Shown here one piece after another: positions 62,989 to 64,000 of a stretch of 64,000 bases of DNA (the stretch's first letter is position 1; the number at the start of each line of letters is the position of its first letter). The notes under the pieces are model-generated. The model was not told the DNA's origin. It worked only from the letters and a program-made list of their open reading frames with translations, and made no database searches. Location of the stretch: contig CAWAPE010000004.1 of NCBI GenBank assembly GCA_963783855.1, positions 372,001-436,000 on the forward strand, given 5' to 3'. Both the position numbers and the translations under genes were made by a program. The stretch comes from JAKAGZ01 sp963783855. Lineage in GTDB: Bacteria > Bacteroidota > Ignavibacteria > Ignavibacteriales > Ignavibacteriaceae.

Positions 62989-63549
62989 ATGTTAAAGAAA
63001 CTAGCTCTTCTGATCGTTTTTTTCGCTGTCCCGGCTATGTTTGCACAGGGTACTGATGCAACACACGAGTTCGTTGGCGCTAAGACTTGCGGAATGTGTC
63101 ATCATTCAGCAAAACAGGGTGAACAACTCAGTATCTGGGAAGGAAGTGCTCATGCAAAAGCTTATGAGACCTTAAAAACAGCAGAAGCTGACAAGATAGC
63201 AAAAGACAAAGGTTTTACTACTAAAGCTGTTGAAACCGAAGCTTGCTTAAAATGTCACGTCAGTGGTCATGGTGTAGACGCATCTTTGATTGGAAAGAAA
63301 TTCAAAGTTGAAGATGGCGTTCAGTGCGAAACCTGTCACGGTGCAGGCGGCGACTACAAGAGCCTGAAAGTGATGAAAGATGAAAAATCAGCAGTGGAAA
63401 AAGGCCTGAGAGTCTTTAAAACAGCTGAAGATCGTGAAGCTTTGTGCAAGGAATGTCATAATTCAGAAAGCCCGACATTTGATGCAGCTAAAGCAAACTT
63501 CACAGAAATGTGGGCAAAAATTAAACACGATATTCCAAGCGGCAAATAG
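62989..63549 (+). CDS. Four-heme cytochrome c (c554-like)
   Basis: A 186-aa periplasmic cytochrome. Signal peptide 1-20 (cut near MFAQ). Four CxxCH motifs: C34 (CGMCH), C86 (CLKCH), C113 (CETCH), C153 (CKECH), spaced as in cytochrome c554-type proteins. YVGAKTC-like EFVGAKTCGMCHHSAKQGEQLSIW and HAKAYETL after the first heme are typical of that group. It likely shuttles electrons across the periplasm between the inner membrane and the neighbouring outer-membrane or surface proteins. An outer-membrane barrel gene starts 57 bp downstream. Confidence 0.92.
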   Translation: MLKKLALLIVFFAVPAMFAQGTDATHEFVGAKTCGMCHHSAKQGEQLSIWEGSAHAKAYETLKTAEADKIAKDKGFTTKAVETEACLKCHVSGHGVDASLIGKKFKVEDGVQCETCHGAGGDYKSLKVMKDEKSAVEKGLRVFKTAEDREALCKECHNSESPTFDAAKANFTEMWAKIKHDIPSGK

Positions 63550-63606
63550 TTCTAAATCAAGAATGATTTGCTGCGGTAACTATTGTCGAAGTAAATTAAA
63601 GTGAAA

Positions 63607-64000
63607 ATGAAAAAACTAATCTTTATAATCTGCATTTTCATAGGTGCCGCAGTATCAACATTTCCGCAAAATTTGAATGGGCGGGTCTCATCTTCCTATT
63701 ATACTTTTCAAAGATTTGACACCGCCTCTTCTTATTCCACTCACCTCCGCGCTTTCCAGATGTTAAACCTGAATTTCAACCAGGATAACTTTTCAGTAAG
63801 AACTTATCTAAATCTAGAACACGATATCTCAAAGCCACAACTTACAGATCCAAGGCTAAGAGTTTATAACCTCTATGTTGAAGGTCGTAAACTATTTAAA
63901 GTTTTTACAGTTAAACTTGGAAGGCAACCACTTTTTAATTCAGTTGCCGGAGGCATTTTTGACGGAATAAATGTTGATATGAAAAAGGGTGCTTATAAAG
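63607..64000 (+). CDS. Outer-membrane beta-barrel protein, partial (3' end outside window)
   Basis: From ATG 63607 the frame stays open to the window edge (131 codons). Signal peptide: MKKLIFIICIFIGAAVSTFPQ. Mature sequence has alternating strands (GRVSSSYYTFQRF, LRAFQMLNLNFNQ, SVRTYLNLEHDI, YNLYVEGRKLFKVF, FTVKLGRQPLFN), as in porin-like barrels. In this position beside cytochromes it is a candidate barrel of a porin-cytochrome conduit. The evidence for that is context only. Confidence 0.75.
   Translation, partial: MKKLIFIICIFIGAAVSTFPQNLNGRVSSSYYTFQRFDTASSYSTHLRAFQMLNLNFNQDNFSVRTYLNLEHDISKPQLTDPRLRVYNLYVEGRKLFKVFTVKLGRQPLFNSVAGGIFDGINVDMKKGAYK

Overview
The window looks like chromosomal DNA of an Ignavibacteria-type bacterium (Bacteroidota/Chlorobi/Ignavibacteriota side of the tree), perhaps from a metagenome assembly. 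The basis is: low-to-mid GC; two proteins ending in a type A type IX secretion (T9SS) sorting domain of the NYPNPFNPST kind; a DUF5103-type T9SS plug protein; an LptD-like outer-membrane protein; many lipoproteins and small outer-membrane barrels; and split pntAA/pntAB/pntB genes. I see no rRNA, tRNA, CRISPR array, integrase or insertion sequence.

Layout. 1-3.6 kb: an outer-membrane barrel gene diverges from a small Lys-rich secreted protein followed by an OmpR-type regulator and histidine kinase; the divergent region holds a CTTAAG-N5-CTTAAT direct repeat. 3.96-6.85 kb: a two-gene unit of an unknown 177-aa protein and a SNF2-like protein with decayed helicase motifs. 6.9-10.3 kb: a frameshifted BtuF-like binding protein and LptD, then an AT-rich orphan. 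11.3-15.8 kb: a five-gene operon (secreted protein, T9SS plug, Gfo/Idh oxidoreductase, lipoprotein, ROK kinase). 16-18.8 kb: proton-translocating transhydrogenase. 19-21 kb: agmatine deiminase plus N-carbamoylputrescine amidase (putrescine synthesis). 21-29.6 kb: MORN-repeat protein, CDF metal transporter, TyrA, a barrel protein, and mutS-DUF1684-DAHP synthase.

30-38.6 kb is the most distinctive stretch: COG4947-type esterase, ATP-grasp ligase, GCS2/YbdK carboxylate-amine ligase, class I glutamine amidotransferase, and a second ATP-grasp-like (glutathionylspermidine synthase-like) protein in one tight run, followed by a very large GH13 protein. It reads as a ribosome-independent amide-bond system making an unknown peptide-like molecule. 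38.6-45.3 kb: COG2509 flavoprotein, a frameshifted lipoprotein, YdeI-like protein, acyl-CoA synthetase and an SDR, interspersed with small palindromic repeats.

45.4-50 kb: MarC protein, acetate kinase, 3-hydroxyacyl-CoA dehydrogenase and an ABC-2 exporter. 50.2-56.5 kb: RecQ, a lipoprotein, rhomboid protease, Pgk and Gap. 56.7-60.8 kb: a 1355-aa T9SS cargo with cohesin-like, SdrD B-like and DUF11 domains. 61.2-64 kb: a nine-heme cytochrome with a T9SS tail, a four-heme cytochrome and the start of an outer-membrane barrel, a candidate extracellular electron-transfer locus cut by the window edge.

Two genes (BtuF-like, 40.4-kb lipoprotein) are each broken by a single-base shift, so either these genes are decaying or the assembly has indel errors.
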